Source: Candidatus Bathyarchaeota archaeon (GTDB lineage Archaea > Thermoproteota > Bathyarchaeia > Bathyarchaeales > Bathycorpusculaceae). Taken from it: a stretch of DNA of 24,591 nucleotides. Shown piece by piece: positions 22,367 through 24,591 of this stretch. Location of the stretch: NCBI GenBank assembly GCA_018396615.1, contig JAGTQT010000002.1:37754-62344 (forward strand), in the 5' to 3' direction. The notes beneath the pieces are model-generated. The model did not search any database and was not told the origin of the DNA. It saw only the letters and a program-made list of their open reading frames with translations. Within the stretch, counting starts at the first letter, position 1. The number at the start of each line of letters is the position of its first letter. The position numbers and the translations under genes are program-made.

Positions 22367-24057
22367 CGGAACTTCTCTTAAGTAATGGCATAGTCTTCGA
22401 TCCGCTTAACGGCATTAACGGAGAGAAAGCAGATATCGCTATAAAAGACGGCAAAATCGTGAAAAACGTCAGTGACCACCGAGCAAAAAAGATAGACGTT
22501 TCCGGAATGATCGTTATGCCTGGCGGTGTCGACATTCACAGCCACATCGCTGGCTCAGAGGTTAACACTGGAAGACTTCTCCGGCCAGAAGACCATTTCA
22601 AGGATTCTGAATGTAAAACATCTGTAACCAGATCAGGCGTAGGCTATTCTATTCCGTCCACTTTTACAACAGGCTATCGCTACGCGCGCATGGGCTACAC
22701 GACTGTTATGAATCCTTCGATGCCGCCTTTAGAAGCCAAGCACACCCACGAGGAGCTAAACGACATCCCTATGATTGACAAGGCCACGTATCCGCTCCTT
22801 GGTGACTGGTGGTTTGTTCTTGAATATCTTAGCCAAGGAAACATTGAAGAGTTAGCCAGACACGTGGCATGGATGATCAGCTCCACGAAAGGATACGCAA
22901 TAAAAATCGTTAACCCCGGCGGCTTAGAAGCATGGGGCTTCGGACATAATGTCACAAGCTTAGATGATCAGATACCGCATTTCTGCATAACTCCACGCGA
23001 AATAATTTTGGGCCTGTGCAGAGTGAACAAGCTTCTGAACCTACCTCACTCTGTTCACCTTCACACAAACAATCTGGGAAAACCTGGCAACTACGCAACT
23101 GCTTTGGAAACAATGAAATGCGTTGAAAAGCTGGCTAATGGTGAAAAGCCGGTGCTACATATAACTCACTGCCAGTTCAGCGCTTTCACCGGTGACGACT
23201 GGAGAACTCTTGGCTCAGGAGCCGAAGAAATCGCGAAATATTTGAATGGGCACTCTCACATAACTATTGACATGGGGCAAGTCATTTTCACAGATACGAC
23301 AACTATGACCGCTGATGGCCCCTTTCAGTTCGGCCTTTACGGGCTTACCGGCAACAAGTGGGTGAACCATGATGTTGAAACCGAAACAAGTGCAGGCATC
23401 GTACCCTTTCATTACCGGAAGAAAAGCTTTGCCCATGCGACTCAGTGGTCCATAGGTCTTGAACTGGCGTTACTTGTTAAAGATCCTTGGAAAATCTACA
23501 TGACAACAGATCACCCTAACGGTGGACCATTTACCGCATATCCGAAGATAGTGGCATGGTTAACGAGCAAGAAAGCGCGTAAGGCGACTTTAAAAAAGAT
23601 AAATCCCAAAGCCCGAAGCCGCAGCCTGCTTCCCTCGATAGACCGCGAACTAGGCTTCTACGAACTTGCGATAATGACTAGGGCTGGGCAAGCTAAAGCG
23701 CTTGGTCTCAAGCATAAGGGGCACTTAGGAGTTGGCGCAGACGCCGACATCGCGGTCTACAACGTGAACCCGCATAAAACAGACCCCTCTAAAGAGTATA
23801 AAAAGATAAGGAAAGCCTTCAAACATGCAGCCTACACAATTAAAAGCGGCAGAGTAGTTGTCAAAAACGGGGAAGTGCTGACCCCTGTTGAAGGCGCCAC
23901 AATATGGCTTGACGTAAAAGTTTCAGACCCGTTCAAGGTAACAGCTGACATGAAGAGGCGTTTCCGCGAGTACTGGACAGTTGAGTATGATAACTATCCT
24001 GTCACAGACCACTACTTGGAAATCTCTCAGCCTATACCTGTGAAGGCAGATGTCTAA
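22366..24057 (+). CDS. fmdA: Formylmethanofuran dehydrogenase subunit A; apparent ACG start
   Basis: FmdA is the amidohydrolase-type subunit that condenses formate with methanofuran. Counted from the ACG at 22366 it has 563 residues: TELLLSNGIVFDPLNGINGE at the N-terminus, zinc ligands DIHSH (His58, His60), a likely carboxylated Lys180 in AIKIVNPGG, HLHTNN (His231, His233), HITHCQ (His265, His268) and TTDHPNGGPF (Asp382). The frame contains no ATG, GTG or TTG between the upstream gene's end and GTG at 22459, but residues 1-31 match the family N-terminus (strand, NGxVxDPxNGxxGExxDIAIxxGKI). ACG overlaps the fmdB stop as TAACG, one base from the common TAATG, and lies 7 bp after GGAGG. So ACG is either a near-cognate start or a miscalled ATG. 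Confidence 0.93.
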   Translation, partial: TELLLSNGIVFDPLNGINGEKADIAIKDGKIVKNVSDHRAKKIDVSGMIVMPGGVDIHSHIAGSEVNTGRLLRPEDHFKDSECKTSVTRSGVGYSIPSTFTTGYRYARMGYTTVMNPSMPPLEAKHTHEELNDIPMIDKATYPLLGDWWFVLEYLSQGNIEELARHVAWMISSTKGYAIKIVNPGGLEAWGFGHNVTSLDDQIPHFCITPREIILGLCRVNKLLNLPHSVHLHTNNLGKPGNYATALETMKCVEKLANGEKPVLHITHCQFSAFTGDDWRTLGSGAEEIAKYLNGHSHITIDMGQVIFTDTTTMTADGPFQFGLYGLTGNKWVNHDVETETSAGIVPFHYRKKSFAHATQWSIGLELALLVKDPWKIYMTTDHPNGGPFTAYPKIVAWLTSKKARKATLKKINPKARSRSLLPSIDRELGFYELAIMTRAGQAKALGLKHKGHLGVGADADIAVYNVNPHKTDPSKEYKKIRKAFKHAAYTIKSGRVVVKNGEVLTPVEGATIWLDVKVSDPFKVTADMKRRFREYWTVEYDNYPVTDHYLEISQPIPVKADV

Positions 24058-24058
24058 A

Positions 24059-24591
24059 ATGATAATTCTAAAGCCACGCAGACAGCTTCCGTTCCCAGTA
24101 ATGGCGGAATGCATCAATCCAGACGTATTTCAAGACAAATCGCTTGAAGAGATAGAAAAGCTTGCAGTCTGGGAAGGTAACAAACAGAAAAATCTTGCAG
24201 ACATATTCAAAGTTGACGAACCAAAACGAAAAGGCGAAAATGGGATGGTTATCGCGATCCAAGGTGACGTGACAACGGTTCGAAGAATAGGCACTTCCAT
24301 GACAAGCGGAGAGATCCTGATAGAGGGAAACGTTGGAATGCACTTAGGCGAAGAGATGAAAGGCGGAAAAATAACCGTTCACGGCAGCGCAGAAAGCTGG
24401 GCAGGGTCGATGATGAAAGGCGGCACAATCGAAATCCACGGCTCCGCCGGCGACTACTTGGGAGCACCGTACCGAGGATGTAGCGAAGGCATGCATGGAG
24501 GACAGATAACTGTGCATGGCAATGTGGGAAGCGAAGCAGGCGCCTACATGAAAAAAGGGCTTCTTAAATTCATAGTCAACAGCATAGTAGG
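24059..24591 (+). CDS. fmdC: Formylmethanofuran dehydrogenase subunit C, 3' end cut by window edge
   Basis: The frame opens with ATG one base after the fmdA stop and stays open for 177 codons to the window end. The protein begins MIILKPRRQLPFPVMAECI and from about residue 80 shows the repeating G-x-x-G-x-x-M/L-GGxIxIxG pattern (EGNVGMHLGEEMKGGKITVHG, then SWAGSMMKGGTIEIHG, then EGMHGGQITVHG) of the right-handed beta-helix shared with the C-terminal domain of glutamate synthase. FmdC packs against the catalytic subunits. Subunits E, F and G are not seen before the window edge. Confidence 0.92.
   Translation, partial: MIILKPRRQLPFPVMAECINPDVFQDKSLEEIEKLAVWEGNKQKNLADIFKVDEPKRKGENGMVIAIQGDVTTVRRIGTSMTSGEILIEGNVGMHLGEEMKGGKITVHGSAESWAGSMMKGGTIEIHGSAGDYLGAPYRGCSEGMHGGQITVHGNVGSEAGAYMKKGLLKFIVNSIV

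Noticed and set aside
22459..24057. GTG 22459 as the start of fmdA
   Set aside because: It would remove the conserved N-terminal strand and the NGIVFDPLNGINGE segment, and no SD precedes it, while GGAGG lies before 22366.
1..24591. CRISPR arrays, tRNAs, insertion sequences, attachment sites
   Set aside because: I looked for regularly spaced repeats, cloverleaf arms, transposase genes with terminal repeats and duplicated target sites, and saw none.

Overview
The window is archaeal. It carries a Cdv (ESCRT-III-based) cell division operon with CdvA, two CdvB-type proteins and the Vps4-like CdvC ATPase, plus an archaeal-type formylmethanofuran dehydrogenase cluster (fmdD-fmdB-fmdA-fmdC). Promoters look like TATA boxes 20-40 bp before the start codons, T-rich stretches follow several genes, and TTG and GTG starts are common. 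CdvA excludes most Euryarchaeota. CdvA together with formylmethanofuran dehydrogenase points to the TACK group, most plausibly Bathyarchaeia. That placement is inference, since no rRNA is present.

Left part (1-5450): a GNAT acetyltransferase cut by the window edge, a stand-alone class II glutamine amidotransferase, a 45-residue CxxC-x17-CxxC zinc protein and a nitroreductase lie on the minus strand. A membrane-anchored ArsR-type regulator is divergent from the nitroreductase, and two abutting 12-bp palindromes lie between them. Next come a secreted, probably glycosylated, C-terminally anchored protein of unknown function and a small two-helix membrane protein divergent from the division operon.

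Centre (5644-9163): cdvB1-cdvA-cdvB2-cdvC. CdvB2 carries the C-terminal winged helix expected to bind CdvA. CdvB1 lacks it and ends in a proline-rich MIM2-like tail expected to bind the CdvC MIT domain. Translation of both CdvBs looks restrained: cdvB1 has a TTG start and a Shine-Dalgarno (SD) sequence buried in a 7-bp stem, and cdvB2 has no ATG, GTG or TTG start, with ATC at the SD-defined position.

Right part (9164-24591): minus-strand genes tldE, tldD, mobB and a winged-helix regulator; three paralogous nucleotidyltransferase-like proteins, the last inverted; an orphan ECF-type S component divergent from a CitG-like triphosphoribosyl-dephospho-CoA synthase; an ABC-2 exporter pair; and the formylmethanofuran dehydrogenase operon, which runs off the window inside fmdC. 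MobB fits the molybdopterin dinucleotide cofactor needed by FmdB. fmdA also lacks a canonical start and has ACG exactly where ATG is expected, so two core genes in one window show near-cognate starts one base away from ATG.

No tRNA, rRNA, CRISPR array, insertion sequence or origin was recognised.
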